In this document: piece by piece, positions 9,653 through 18,754 of the stretch
How the letters are laid out: each line of letters opens with the position of its first letter
Numbering within the stretch: the stretch's first letter is position 1
Notes under the pieces: model-generated
What the model was told of the DNA's origin: nothing
Seen by the model: only the letters and a program-made list of their open reading frames with translations
Databases searched by the model: none
Source: Bacteroidales bacterium
Lineage (GTDB): Bacteria > Bacteroidota > Bacteroidia > Bacteroidales > CG2-30-32-10
Reading direction: 5' to 3'
DNA: 64,000 nucleotides
NCBI GenBank assembly: GCA_035353855.1
Contig: DAOQAK010000008.1
Span: 1-64,000 of the forward strand
Position numbers and translations under genes: made by a program

Positions 9653-9685
9653 AAAAGCTGCCCTCTTATTCAAAGGACAGCTTTT
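9653..9685 (-). terminator. Intrinsic terminator after kbl
   Basis: Inverted arms AAAAGCTGCCC and GGACAGCTTTT enclose an 11-base loop. On the minus strand the hairpin is followed by a run of T residues. It lies about 30 bases past the kbl stop and just ahead of the promoter of the next gene. Confidence 0.7.
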
Positions 9686-9714
9686 GCAAGTAGTTAGTTT
9701 AGGTTAATAAAAAT

Positions 9715-10956
9715 TTATTTGATCATTTTTAATTCTTTTCCAACTTTTGTGAATGCTGTAATTGCTTTATCAATATGCTCCATATCATGACCGGCTGAGA
9801 TCTGAACACGGATGCGGTCTTTGCCTTTAGCTACAACAGGGAATGAGAATGCAATAACATATATTCCTTCTTCAAGCATTTTGTTTGCAAAGTCAACAGC
9901 CAGTTTTGAACAATCTGGATATTTCCCGAACATAATAGGAACAATGGGATGTTCACCCGGAACTATGTCAAATCCGGCAGCAGTCATTTTTTCACGGAAA
10001 TATTTTGTGTTCTTCTCAAGCTTATCTCTTAAAGCAGTTGAACTCATTAATAAATCCATTACTTTAATTGTGGCGCCAACTACTGATGGAGCAACAGTAT
10101 TCGAGAATAAATACGGACGGGCTTTATTACGCATCCAGTTGATGATTTCTTTGCTTGATGAAATACAACCGCCGGAAGCGCCACCTAATGCTTTACCGAA
10201 AGTAGTTGTAATAATATCCACTCTTCCCATAACACCTCGGTATTCGTGGGTTCCGCGACCGGTCTTGCCGAGGAAACCTGTAGAGTGACTATCGTCAACC
10301 ATTACCAGTGCATCGTATTTTTCAGCGAGGTCACAAATTTCTTTAAGCTTTGCAATGTCGCCATCCATGCTGAATGAGCCGTCAGTAGCTATCATGCGGA
10401 AGCGGCATTTCTGTGCTTCTTTCAAACAACGTTCCAGTCCTTTTGCCATTTTATCGGTAGCAGGGTCAACTTCTTCAACATCGCGCATATCGCCATGTTT
10501 ATATGCCCAGCGCTGCGCCTTGCACAAACGGATTCCGTCAATGATAGAAGCATGGTTCAATGCATCGCTGATGATGGCATCATTTTCACCTAACAATGGT
10601 TCGAAAACCGCGCCGTTAGCGTCGAAGCAGGAAGAGAATAAAATGGTATCTTCCATTCCAAGGAATTCTGAAACTTTCTTTTCAAGTTCTTTGTGAATAT
10701 CCTGTGTTCCGCAAATAAAGCGAACAGAAGAAAGTCCGTAACCACGACTGTCAATTTCTTTATGTGCTGCTTTTATAAGTTCGGGATGTGATGAAAGTCC
10801 TAAATAATTATTGGCGCAAAAGTTCAGGCATTTTTTCCCTTTAACAATTATTTCAGCGCCTTGCGGACTTTCAATAATACGTTCATGTTTGAACAATTTC
10901 TGTTCTTCTAATTTCTTTAACTCTTCTGAAAGAAAAGCTTTCATTTTGGTTTGCAT
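9715..10956 (-). CDS. kbl: Glycine C-acetyltransferase (2-amino-3-ketobutyrate CoA ligase)
   Basis: A 413-aa PLP enzyme of the alpha-oxoamine synthase family. It cleaves 2-amino-3-ketobutyrate with CoA to glycine and acetyl-CoA, the second step of threonine catabolism. Recognisable motifs are CLNFCANNYLGLSSHPEL near the N terminus, SDALNHASIIDGIRL, MVDDSHSTGFLGKTGRG, and the PLP-lysine segment TTFGKALGGASGG. Closely similar in layout to E. coli Kbl. The threonine dehydrogenase gene lies 63 bases upstream on the same strand, so the two steps are adjacent. A terminator follows. Confidence 0.95.
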   Translation of the reverse strand: MQTKMKAFLSEELKKLEEQKLFKHERIIESPQGAEIIVKGKKCLNFCANNYLGLSSHPELIKAAHKEIDSRGYGLSSVRFICGTQDIHKELEKKVSEFLGMEDTILFSSCFDANGAVFEPLLGENDAIISDALNHASIIDGIRLCKAQRWAYKHGDMRDVEEVDPATDKMAKGLERCLKEAQKCRFRMIATDGSFSMDGDIAKLKEICDLAEKYDALVMVDDSHSTGFLGKTGRGTHEYRGVMGRVDIITTTFGKALGGASGGCISSSKEIINWMRNKARPYLFSNTVAPSVVGATIKVMDLLMSSTALRDKLEKNTKYFREKMTAAGFDIVPGEHPIVPIMFGKYPDCSKLAVDFANKMLEEGIYVIAFSFPVVAKGKDRIRVQISAGHDMEHIDKAITAFTKVGKELKMIK

Positions 10957-11019
10957 ATCTTATTTTTTTAATTTTTCAAATTTGTTCAATCTATTGTAAA
11001 TACTGATATTTTGAAATGA

Positions 11020-11973
11020 TTATTTTTTTTCAACTTTCTTTTTTATTTCGGTAATCATAATTTCAGTCATCTTTTTTAAATCATATTTGCATTCTAATCC
11101 CCAGTCTTTTTTAGCAACTGTGTCATCAATGCTTTTTGGCCAAGAATCGGCAATAGCCTGCCTGAAATCAGGTTTGTAAGAAATTTTAAAATCAGGAATA
11201 TGTTTTTTGATTTCTTCTGAAATTCCTTTTGGATCGAAACTGATGCCTGCAATATTATAACTTGAACGTAATGATAATTTTGATGCATCGGATTCCATAA
11301 GTTTTACAGTGGCTTTAATGGCATCTTCCATGAACATCATAGGCAGAGCAGTATCTTCTTTTAAGAAACATTCGTATTTACCTTGGGTAATTGCATCATA
11401 AAATATTTCTACTGCATAATCTGTAGTGCCGCCGCCGGCTTCAGTCTTATAACTTATCAAACCGGGATATCTCACGCTGCGTGTATCTACACCGAATTTC
11501 TGATGGTAATATTCCATCCATCGTTCTCCGGCAAGTTTGCTGATGCCATATACAGTATTGGGTTCCATAACGGTATATTGAGGAGTATTTGTTCTTGGTG
11601 TGGTAGGTCCGAAAACAGCGATAGAACTGGGCCAGAAAATTTTATTTAAACTCAATTCTCTTGCGAGTTCAAGAACATTCATAAGACTGGTCATATTGAT
11701 ATGCCAGCTTGCCAATGGTTTTTTTTCAGCATTGCCCGAAAGAATTGCAGCAAGATGATAAATCTGGGTAATCTTATTACGGCTTACTGTCCCGAACAAA
11801 CGATGTGTATCAAGAACATCAAGAATTTCAAAAGGACCACTTTCGGTTATTTCTTTTGCAGCCGGTTTTATATCGCTTGCAACCACATTGTCGTTGCCAT
11901 AAATTCTACGCAGTTCTAAAGTTAACTCTGATCCTATTTGCCCTGCACATCCGATAACTAAAATCTTTTCCAT
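11020..11973 (-). CDS. tdh: L-threonine 3-dehydrogenase, SDR (epimerase-like) type
   Basis: A 317-aa extended-SDR protein. The Rossmann motif is GCAGQIGSELTLEL near the N terminus. The catalytic Ser/Tyr/Lys region is present as WPSSIAVFGP and TVYGISKLAGERW (YxxxK). Bacteroidota use this SDR type rather than the zinc-dependent Tdh of E. coli. It oxidises L-threonine to 2-amino-3-ketobutyrate with NAD+. Adjacency to kbl supports the substrate, although sequence alone would only say NAD-dependent epimerase/dehydratase. Confidence 0.9.
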   Translation of the reverse strand: MEKILVIGCAGQIGSELTLELRRIYGNDNVVASDIKPAAKEITESGPFEILDVLDTHRLFGTVSRNKITQIYHLAAILSGNAEKKPLASWHINMTSLMNVLELARELSLNKIFWPSSIAVFGPTTPRTNTPQYTVMEPNTVYGISKLAGERWMEYYHQKFGVDTRSVRYPGLISYKTEAGGGTTDYAVEIFYDAITQGKYECFLKEDTALPMMFMEDAIKATVKLMESDASKLSLRSSYNIAGISFDPKGISEEIKKHIPDFKISYKPDFRQAIADSWPKSIDDTVAKKDWGLECKYDLKKMTEIMITEIKKKVEKK

Positions 11974-12067
11974 CTCAACATTATTAGTTTTAAATATGAG
12001 TTGTAAAAGTATAAAACTTTATGTAGAAATTAAAAAGAATTTCAAACAGATTTCGTCAAAATATATT

Positions 12068-12074
12068 TACTTTG
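12068..12074 (+). promoter_or_regulatory. Possible -7 box for cysS
   Basis: The sequence TACTTTG fits a shortened form of the TAnnTTTG box and lies about 29 bases before the chosen ATG. No good -33 box is at the expected spacing. The same variant occurs upstream of cas12a at 27588-27594. Confidence 0.3.
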
Positions 12075-12102
12075 CATCCTTATTTTTAATATATTGGTAT
12101 CG

Positions 12103-13569
12103 ATGGAAAATTCTTTGGTTATTTATAATACCCTTTCGCGAAAGAAAGAAAATTTTATTCCGCTGAATCCTCCTTTTGTAGGGATTTATGTTTGCGGACC
12201 TACAGTATACAGCGATATTCATCTGGGAAATTGCCGGACTTTTGTGTCGTTCGATTTGATCTATCGTTACCTGCTGCATTTGGGTTATAAAGTACGTTAT
12301 GTGCGCAATATCACTGATGCCGGGCATTTGGAAGGCGACCGCGATGAAGGCGAAGATAAGTTTGCAAAAAAAGCAAAACTCGAACAATTGGAACCAATGG
12401 AAATTGTTCAGAAATATACTTTAGGTTTTCGTGATGTGATGGCAACTTTTAATACCTTATCACCAAGCATAGAACCTACTGCTACAGGTCATATTTCGGA
12501 GCAAATCGAAATGATTAAACAAATAATTGAAAACGGTTATGCTTACGAAATTGATGGAACAATTTATTTTGATGTTGAGAAATACAATAACGTGCATCCT
12601 TACGGACAGCTTACAAACAGGAAGCTTGAAGAATTATTAGAAGGGACGCGGGAATTATGCGGACAGAATGATAAAAAAGGAAGATTGGATTTTGCTTTAT
12701 GGATAAAAGCAAAACCCGAAACACTTATGCAGTGGCCTTCTCCGTGGGGGTGGGGTTTTCCGGGCTGGCACATTGAATGTTCGGCAATGAGTAAAAAATA
12801 TTTAGGTGAAACATTCGACATTCATGGTGGTGGAATGGATTTACAGGCAACACATCATACCAATGAAATTGCGCAATCGCAGGCATGCAGCAATGTTGCT
12901 CCTGTGAAATACTGGATGCATACAAATATGCTTACTGTTAATGGGGTGCGCATGTCGAAGACTGCAGGCAACGGATTTTTACCAAAAGAATTATTTACAG
13001 GAAATCATCCATTACTCGAAAGAGGTTATGCCCCAATGGTGGTAAGATTTTTTATGTTGCAGGCGCATTACCGCAGTACGCTTGACTTTTCGAATGATGC
13101 CTTGCAGGCGGCAGAAAAAGGTTTGAAGCGTTTGATGCAGGGGATTTCAACATTAAAAAAAGTAAAACCATCTTCCGAATCATCTGCTGATATTAAGAAA
13201 TTAAGCGATGCCTGTTATGAAGCGATGAACGATGATTTCAACAGCCCTATTGTGATTTCAAATTTATTCGAAGCGGTTCGCATTGTGAATTCCGCAAACG
13301 ACGGGAAAGAGAATCTTACCCAAAAAGATATTGATGCATTGAAAAAATTATTCGATGATTTTGTTTTTAGCATTTTGGGTTTGCGTGATGATTTTACCGA
13401 ATCGGGAAATAACTCAATAGAAGGTTTGATGAGTTTGATTTTGGAACTTCGTAAAAATGCTAAGTCGAATAAAGATTTTGCAACATCAGATAAAATCCGC
13501 GATGAACTTCAGAAACTTGGAATATCAGTAAAAGACACAAAAGACGGGGCAGTGTGGAGTGTTGAATAA
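12103..13569 (+). CDS. cysS: Cysteinyl-tRNA synthetase
   Basis: A class I aminoacyl-tRNA synthetase of 488 aa. I chose the ATG at 12103 over the TTG at 12094. Motifs are GIYVCGPTVYSDIHLGN (zinc-binding Cys and the HIGH-like signature), WHIECSAMSKKYLG, DIHGGGMDLQATHHTNEIAQ, and the KMSKS-like segment RMSKTAGN. The C-terminal helical anticodon-binding part is complete. It is the usual single-copy essential enzyme. Confidence 0.96.
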   Translation: MENSLVIYNTLSRKKENFIPLNPPFVGIYVCGPTVYSDIHLGNCRTFVSFDLIYRYLLHLGYKVRYVRNITDAGHLEGDRDEGEDKFAKKAKLEQLEPMEIVQKYTLGFRDVMATFNTLSPSIEPTATGHISEQIEMIKQIIENGYAYEIDGTIYFDVEKYNNVHPYGQLTNRKLEELLEGTRELCGQNDKKGRLDFALWIKAKPETLMQWPSPWGWGFPGWHIECSAMSKKYLGETFDIHGGGMDLQATHHTNEIAQSQACSNVAPVKYWMHTNMLTVNGVRMSKTAGNGFLPKELFTGNHPLLERGYAPMVVRFFMLQAHYRSTLDFSNDALQAAEKGLKRLMQGISTLKKVKPSSESSADIKKLSDACYEAMNDDFNSPIVISNLFEAVRIVNSANDGKENLTQKDIDALKKLFDDFVFSILGLRDDFTESGNNSIEGLMSLILELRKNAKSNKDFATSDKIRDELQKLGISVKDTKDGAVWSVE

Positions 13570-13674
13570 TTTTAAATGATAAATGTTTAATATTTAATTT
13601 TTCAATTGTTCGAATATTCAAAGTTTCAATTCCTTTAATGTTTTATATAGTAAATCTGAAAATACTTTTTATTT

Positions 13675-15444
13675 TTGACGCAAAACAATAGTCACTTGAG
13701 TAGCAACAAATATTTTCGTAAAAAATCAATAGCGCATATTCTTCGTCATGCCGATGATAATATTGGTGAAGGCAGACAACTAAAAAAAAATCTTAATGTT
13801 CGCGACTTAACTGCATTTGGAATTGCAGCAATTATTGGTGCAGGAATTTTTAGTACGATTGGAACGGCTGCATCTCATGGAGGTCCTGCTGTTTCACTGC
13901 TTTTTGTTTTTACTGCAATCGCCTGTGGATTTTCAGCCTTATGTTATGCGGAATTTGCTTCACGCATTCCTATTAGTGGCAGTGCATACACATATGCATA
14001 TGCCAGCTTTGGAGAATTGATCGCGTGGATTATTGGTTGGGATTTGATTATGGAATATGCCGTAGGAAATATTGCTGTTGCTATTTCATGGTCTGATTAT
14101 TTTACCAGCCTTTTAAATGGACTTGGGATGAGCATTCCCGAATATTTAACTACCGATTTTCTAACCGCTTCACGTGGATTCAAAGAAGTAACAACACAAC
14201 TGGCATCAGGGACTTCCTTTGCTGATATTACTCCTGCATTAAAAGAAGCATACAATGCATGGATGCATGCACCCATGATTGACGGAGTTCGTTTTATTGC
14301 CGATATCCCGGCATTCAGTATTGTCGTTTTTATTACAGTACTTGTTTATGTAGGAATTCATGAAACAAAAATAGCGGCCAACCTGATGGTTCTTCTGAAA
14401 GTGATCATTCTTTTAATAGTTATTGCTGTCGGGTCGTTTTATGTTACACCCGAGAACTGGTCGCCATTTGCACCAAACGGTCTGGGCGGGGTTTTGCGTG
14501 GAGTTTCAGGAGTGTTCTTTGCATACATTGGTTTCGATGCTATTTCTACTACAGCTGAGGAATGTAAAAATCCAAAAAGGGACTTACCAAAAGCAATGAT
14601 TTATGCACTGGTGATTTGTACGGTTCTGTATATTGCCATCAGCTTGGTTCTTACGGGTATGGTCAATTATTCTGAATTAGCAGTTGGTGATCCACTGGCA
14701 TATGTATTTCATAAATTGCATTTAACACAGCTTTCAGGTATTATTGCATTCAGCGCTATTATTGCTATGGCAAGTGTGCTGCTGGTTTTCCAGGTAGGGC
14801 AGCCACGCATATGGATGAGTATGAGCCGGGATGGATTGTTGCCCCCGAAATTTTCAAAGATTCATAAACGTTTTAAAACACCTGCATTCTCAACTATTAT
14901 TACAGGTGTACTTGTTGCAATACCGACATTATTTTTAAACTTAACTGAAGTTACCGACTTAACAAGTATAGGAACATTGTTCGCATTTATACTTGTGTGT
15001 GGTGGAGTTTTGTTGGTGGAAAAAGATGAAAATGATAAAACACGTAAAGGATTTCGTTTGCCTTATTATAACAGCAGGAAATTTTTACCTCCGATTTTAA
15101 TTGTAGTTATTTTCATGGTTTTCTATTTTAATTTTGATGGTGTTATTAATTTCTTCACCAATACAAATAATGAAAATCCAGTACTTTCATTTTGGGATGT
15201 GTTCAAACATAAAATTCCGATGTATGGATTTATTATAATTGCAATTATTCTTGTATATCTTTCTATCCGAAAGAAATTATCATTGATACCTGTTTTAGGA
15301 TTGCTTACCAACCTTTATCTTATTACTGAACTCGGGATCACCAACTGGATGCGATTCCTGATATGGCTGGTGATAGGGCTTTTGCTGTATTTTACTTATG
15401 GGAATAAACATAGTAAATTACATAAAGAAATAAAAAGCCAATAA
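13675..15444 (+). CDS. APC-family amino acid permease
   Basis: A 589-aa polytopic membrane protein with about 12-14 hydrophobic segments. The first transmembrane segment carries GIAAIIGAGIFSTIGTAA, the hallmark of APC transporters. GFDAISTTAEECKNPKRDLPKAM matches the cationic amino acid transporter subfamily. The reading frame has only a TTG start (MTQNNSHLSS) and no nearby ATG, so the true start could differ slightly. A hydrophilic loop at about 165-200 is longer than usual. The substrate, probably a cationic or neutral amino acid, is inferred. Confidence 0.88.
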   Translation: MTQNNSHLSSNKYFRKKSIAHILRHADDNIGEGRQLKKNLNVRDLTAFGIAAIIGAGIFSTIGTAASHGGPAVSLLFVFTAIACGFSALCYAEFASRIPISGSAYTYAYASFGELIAWIIGWDLIMEYAVGNIAVAISWSDYFTSLLNGLGMSIPEYLTTDFLTASRGFKEVTTQLASGTSFADITPALKEAYNAWMHAPMIDGVRFIADIPAFSIVVFITVLVYVGIHETKIAANLMVLLKVIILLIVIAVGSFYVTPENWSPFAPNGLGGVLRGVSGVFFAYIGFDAISTTAEECKNPKRDLPKAMIYALVICTVLYIAISLVLTGMVNYSELAVGDPLAYVFHKLHLTQLSGIIAFSAIIAMASVLLVFQVGQPRIWMSMSRDGLLPPKFSKIHKRFKTPAFSTIITGVLVAIPTLFLNLTEVTDLTSIGTLFAFILVCGGVLLVEKDENDKTRKGFRLPYYNSRKFLPPILIVVIFMVFYFNFDGVINFFTNTNNENPVLSFWDVFKHKIPMYGFIIIAIILVYLSIRKKLSLIPVLGLLTNLYLITELGITNWMRFLIWLVIGLLLYFTYGNKHSKLHKEIKSQ

Positions 15445-15484
15445 AATCGTTTATTGATTTGTTCTCTTATTCAACACTTATTTT

Positions 15485-16558
15485 ATGAAATGGATCTATT
15501 TATTTGCATTTGTTTTTTTATCTCAATTGGGATTTTCACAAAACACTACTGCTTATTCCGACTACCGTAGCTACTTTTATATATTTGATAATGGTGTGAA
15601 AAAGGAAATAGATTACCAACCTGTAAAATCATTTAAAATAAACAGGAATTGTATTGCTTTTGAAGATCATTCCGGTACACTAAAAATTTATTTTAAAACA
15701 AAAATATATGAGATATTTGAAAATGCTACAAGCTATTATCTTACTAAAAATCTTGTCCTGGGAAAATTAGGAAACCAGATAAAAGTTTTTGATAATGGCA
15801 CCATAACTACATTATCAATAAATTCAGGAAGTTTTGGATTAGGTGATAGTTTGATTGCATTTCATGATAAGATGAAAAAAATATTTAATGCTTATTATAA
15901 TGGGAAAATCATTCAACTCGAAGACCTTTTGATGACCGAACAAATTACTAATTTCAAGGTAGGGGATAATATTATAGCGTACATAAATGACCAGAATGAA
16001 TTTAAAATATTTTATGAAGGCGTTGTTTCAAAATTGTTTATTGTGAATAACCCGCTACAGTATGAAGTTGGCAGGGATATTATTGCATACAATAACAATG
16101 ACGATTTATCATTTAATGTATTTTATAAAAATGAGAATTATAAGATCGAAGACTTCAATCCCATTTCTTTTACTGCCGGAAATAATTGTGTAGCTTACGT
16201 TGACAATTCAGGAAGATTTAAAATATTTAAAGAAGGAAACATTTCTACAATAAGCGAAATCACTCCCGACTTTTATAAAGTTAAAGACGATATGATTATT
16301 TATTCAGAACAGAATTATTTGAAACTATTTTATAAAGATAAAAATTATTTACTTGAAAAATATATTCCATCTTCATACCTTTATGACCAGGGTTCTGTTG
16401 CATACCTTGATAAAATGGGAAATCTGAAATTATTCCGTAATGGAAAAACCGAAACCATTTCTTACGAAACAGTAAAAAATTTTGATTTGAACGGGAACAT
16501 TTTAAATTTCAAAACAGGCAACGACAATAAAATATTATTTAATGGCAAGTTCTATTAG
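15485..16558 (+). CDS. Secreted protein of about nine approximately 37-aa repeats, probable beta-propeller
   Basis: A 357-aa protein with a signal peptide (MKWIYLFAFVFLSQLGFSQ). The rest is a run of about nine imperfect repeats with a core like VGDNIIAYINDQNEFKIFYEG: a hydrophobic pair, an acidic turn, then an aromatic strand ending in an NG or EG turn. This suggests a WD-like beta-propeller, but I recognise no named family. The gene follows the APC permease after 40 bases on the same strand. Confidence 0.65.
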   Translation: MKWIYLFAFVFLSQLGFSQNTTAYSDYRSYFYIFDNGVKKEIDYQPVKSFKINRNCIAFEDHSGTLKIYFKTKIYEIFENATSYYLTKNLVLGKLGNQIKVFDNGTITTLSINSGSFGLGDSLIAFHDKMKKIFNAYYNGKIIQLEDLLMTEQITNFKVGDNIIAYINDQNEFKIFYEGVVSKLFIVNNPLQYEVGRDIIAYNNNDDLSFNVFYKNENYKIEDFNPISFTAGNNCVAYVDNSGRFKIFKEGNISTISEITPDFYKVKDDMIIYSEQNYLKLFYKDKNYLLEKYIPSSYLYDQGSVAYLDKMGNLKLFRNGKTETISYETVKNFDLNGNILNFKTGNDNKILFNGKFY

Positions 16559-16701
16559 AAAATTATCGTAAATCGGTTTTTATATATTCCATTAATTAAA
16601 TTTTCTTTTTTTATTTATCATTATTGATCTTTATTTAGCTTAGTAATGATAGGTCTTTTCATAATTCCAGATCTTATTATAAAAAAATAATTTAAAAAAA
16701 A

Positions 16702-16734
16702 TTTGACAATTCAAAATAAACTATTGTATATTTG
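16702..16734 (+). promoter_or_regulatory. Promoter of the ABC/GntR operon
   Basis: TTTG (16702-16705) and TATATTTG (16727-16734) are separated by 21 bases, close to the phylum consensus. The predicted start falls around 16738, inside the palindrome that follows. Confidence 0.7.
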
Positions 16735-16735
16735 C

Positions 16736-16759
16736 AGTGTAATAGTAAACTAATACACT
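16736..16759 (+). promoter_or_regulatory. 24-bp palindromic operator, probably for the GntR/YtrA regulator
   Basis: AGTGTA and TACACT arms enclose TAGT and ACTA. The 24-mer equals its own reverse complement except at two symmetric position pairs (one just inside each outer arm, one at the centre). It starts one base after the -7 box, so bound protein would block transcription initiation. The GntR-family gene in the same operon is the obvious candidate, giving autorepression. Confidence 0.7.
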
Positions 16760-16788
16760 AAAACGAATTTAATTTTAAAATCAAAATA

Positions 16789-17619
16789 ATGATAGAGATA
16801 GAAAAACTGAAGTTTGGTTATAAAAAGAATAATATTCTTATGAATGACCTTAATCTAAACCTTCAGGCAGGATATATTCATGGACTGCTTGGGAAGAATG
16901 GAGCCGGCAAAACAACATTATTAAAACAAATAGTCGGTCTTGCTTTTCCTAATGAAGGAAGTTGCAAAGTAATGGGATACGAACCCCGGCATCGTAGTCC
17001 TGAATTTCTTCAGAAAATTTTTATTGTTCCCGAGGAATTTGAAATGCTTCCGGTAAAAATTTCAAAGTATGTTAATCTGCATGCCCCGTTTTATCCTGAC
17101 TTCAGCGAAGAGCTTTTTAATAAATGTCTTGAAGAATTTGAAATGACCTCTGATGAAAAAATTCACAACCTTTCATTCGGACAAAAGAAAAAAGTAATGC
17201 TTTCATTTGGTATTGCAACTTGTACAGATATTTTATTACTGGATGAACCAACAAATTCATTGGACATTCCTTCGAAAAGAACTTTCAGGAAAATTATTGC
17301 ATCGGCATTTCGCGAAGACAGGTTGATAATGATTTCAACACACCAGGTAAGGGATTTGGATAGTTTAATTGATTCGGTAATTGTTCTTCATGAAGGCAAA
17401 ATAATTTTTAATCAAAAAATTAATGATGTGTCATCAAAATTGGATTTTTCAAAATGCGATGAAGAAACCGAAAAGATATTATACAGTGAGGATTTGATGG
17501 GTGGCAGGTTTGGAATATTAAAGAATACCGAAAACCACGATTCGAAAGTCGATCTTGAATTGTTATTCAATGGTGTAGTAAGTAATCATAACGAAATAAA
17601 TAATTATTTAAATAATTAA
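16789..17619 (+). CDS. ABC transporter ATP-binding protein
   Basis: A 276-aa ATPase with Walker A GLLGKNGAGKTTLLKQ, signature LSFGQKKKVMLS and Walker B ILLLDEPTNSLD followed by the H-loop STHQVRDLD. It resembles the YtrB/CcmA-like ATPases that pair with a membrane subunit and a short GntR regulator. The C-terminal 60 residues are divergent. First gene of an operon with a clear promoter and operator; the permease follows after 4 bases. Confidence 0.92.
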   Translation: MIEIEKLKFGYKKNNILMNDLNLNLQAGYIHGLLGKNGAGKTTLLKQIVGLAFPNEGSCKVMGYEPRHRSPEFLQKIFIVPEEFEMLPVKISKYVNLHAPFYPDFSEELFNKCLEEFEMTSDEKIHNLSFGQKKKVMLSFGIATCTDILLLDEPTNSLDIPSKRTFRKIIASAFREDRLIMISTHQVRDLDSLIDSVIVLHEGKIIFNQKINDVSSKLDFSKCDEETEKILYSEDLMGGRFGILKNTENHDSKVDLELLFNGVVSNHNEINNYLNN

Positions 17620-17623
17620 TAAT

Positions 17624-18373
17624 ATGAAAGCAAATAATATTTTTAGTTTTAAAAGGGCATTATTACTATTTAAACGTATAATGTTCATTCATAAAAAAAG
17701 TTTTATTATAGGTTTAGGTATATACCTCGGAATATCTTTTCTTTTAACCCTGATGTTTATTAATACTGGATATTTTAATGAATTTTCAATAATGTATTCA
17801 TCCTATATTTTTATGTTTATATGGGGGTTTAATTTTTTAAATAATATTAATAAAGAAATTCACAAACCATCGAAAGCCTTTTCATTTCTTACTTTGCCAA
17901 CAAGCCATTTCGAAAGAACACTGGTTACCTGGCTTGTTTCTTCGTTATTTTATACCGTTATTTATACAATCATAATATATTACGTTATTGACTTATCGGC
18001 GTACTTTACATACCAGTTCTCAAACGCCACAGAATATACTCCTGTTTTTAAGGATGTCCTTAAATTTTCATTGTATTATATGGTTTTTCATACGGCTTAT
18101 TTTTTTGGAAGTATATTTTTCAAAAGAAATCAATTTATAAAAACTTCACTTTGCATTATTATACTTTTTACTATTGTAATTTTTGCAATTATATTATCGG
18201 ATAAATTAATAATATTTAATATATGGAATGGCGGTACGGAGCATTTACCGAATTTCAGAATTATTACTCCGGATATATTCCGTTTTGAATTTATTGATAT
18301 CATCACCTTTTATTTTTCTCCTGTAGCATTATTAACAGCAACGTATTTCCGAATTAATGAAAAACAAATTTGA
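17624..18373 (+). CDS. ABC transporter membrane subunit
   Basis: A 249-aa protein with about six hydrophobic segments and no soluble domain. It begins with a basic N terminus (SFKRALLLFKRIMFIHKKSF) leading into the first membrane span. Position between the ATPase and the regulator makes it the permease partner. The substrate is unknown; related operons respond to cell-wall or membrane stress. Its stop overlaps an alternative start of the GntR gene. Confidence 0.8.
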   Translation: MKANNIFSFKRALLLFKRIMFIHKKSFIIGLGIYLGISFLLTLMFINTGYFNEFSIMYSSYIFMFIWGFNFLNNINKEIHKPSKAFSFLTLPTSHFERTLVTWLVSSLFYTVIYTIIIYYVIDLSAYFTYQFSNATEYTPVFKDVLKFSLYYMVFHTAYFFGSIFFKRNQFIKTSLCIIILFTIVIFAIILSDKLIIFNIWNGGTEHLPNFRIITPDIFRFEFIDIITFYFSPVALLTATYFRINEKQI

Positions 18374-18374
18374 T

Positions 18375-18725
18375 ATGGAATTTAAAGACAACAAATCGAT
18401 TTATCTTCAAATAGCTGATTTATTCTGTGAGAATATATTAACTAAAAAATGGAAGGAGAATGAGCGAATTCCGTCAGTGAGAGAGATTGCGGTTGCGCTG
18501 GAAGTTAACCCGAACACGGCAATGCGTTCGTTCCTGTTCATGGAAGAAAAAGGTGTTATTTATAATAAACGCGGAATAGGATATTTTGTAAGCGATGAGG
18601 GTTATAAAAAAACACTGGTTTTAAGAAAAGAAATATTCATCAATAATGAATTGCCTGAATTTTTTAAAACACTTAAACTTTTAAAAATGTCAATTAGTGA
18701 CATTAAAGAATATGAAAAAAAATAA
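18375..18725 (+). CDS. GntR-family (YtrA-type) transcriptional regulator
   Basis: About 116 aa from the ATG at 18375, one base after the permease stop. An upstream ATG at 18357 would add six residues and overlap that stop. It has the GntR winged helix (IYLQIADLFCENILTKKW, RIPSVREIAVALEVNPNTA, EEKGVIYNKRGIGYFV) and only a short helical tail instead of a large ligand domain, as in the YtrA subfamily. Likely target: the palindrome at 16736-16759 in front of its own operon. Confidence 0.88.
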   Translation: MEFKDNKSIYLQIADLFCENILTKKWKENERIPSVREIAVALEVNPNTAMRSFLFMEEKGVIYNKRGIGYFVSDEGYKKTLVLRKEIFINNELPEFFKTLKLLKMSISDIKEYEKK

Positions 18726-18754
18726 AATAAATAAAAAATTCAATAAATAATAAT

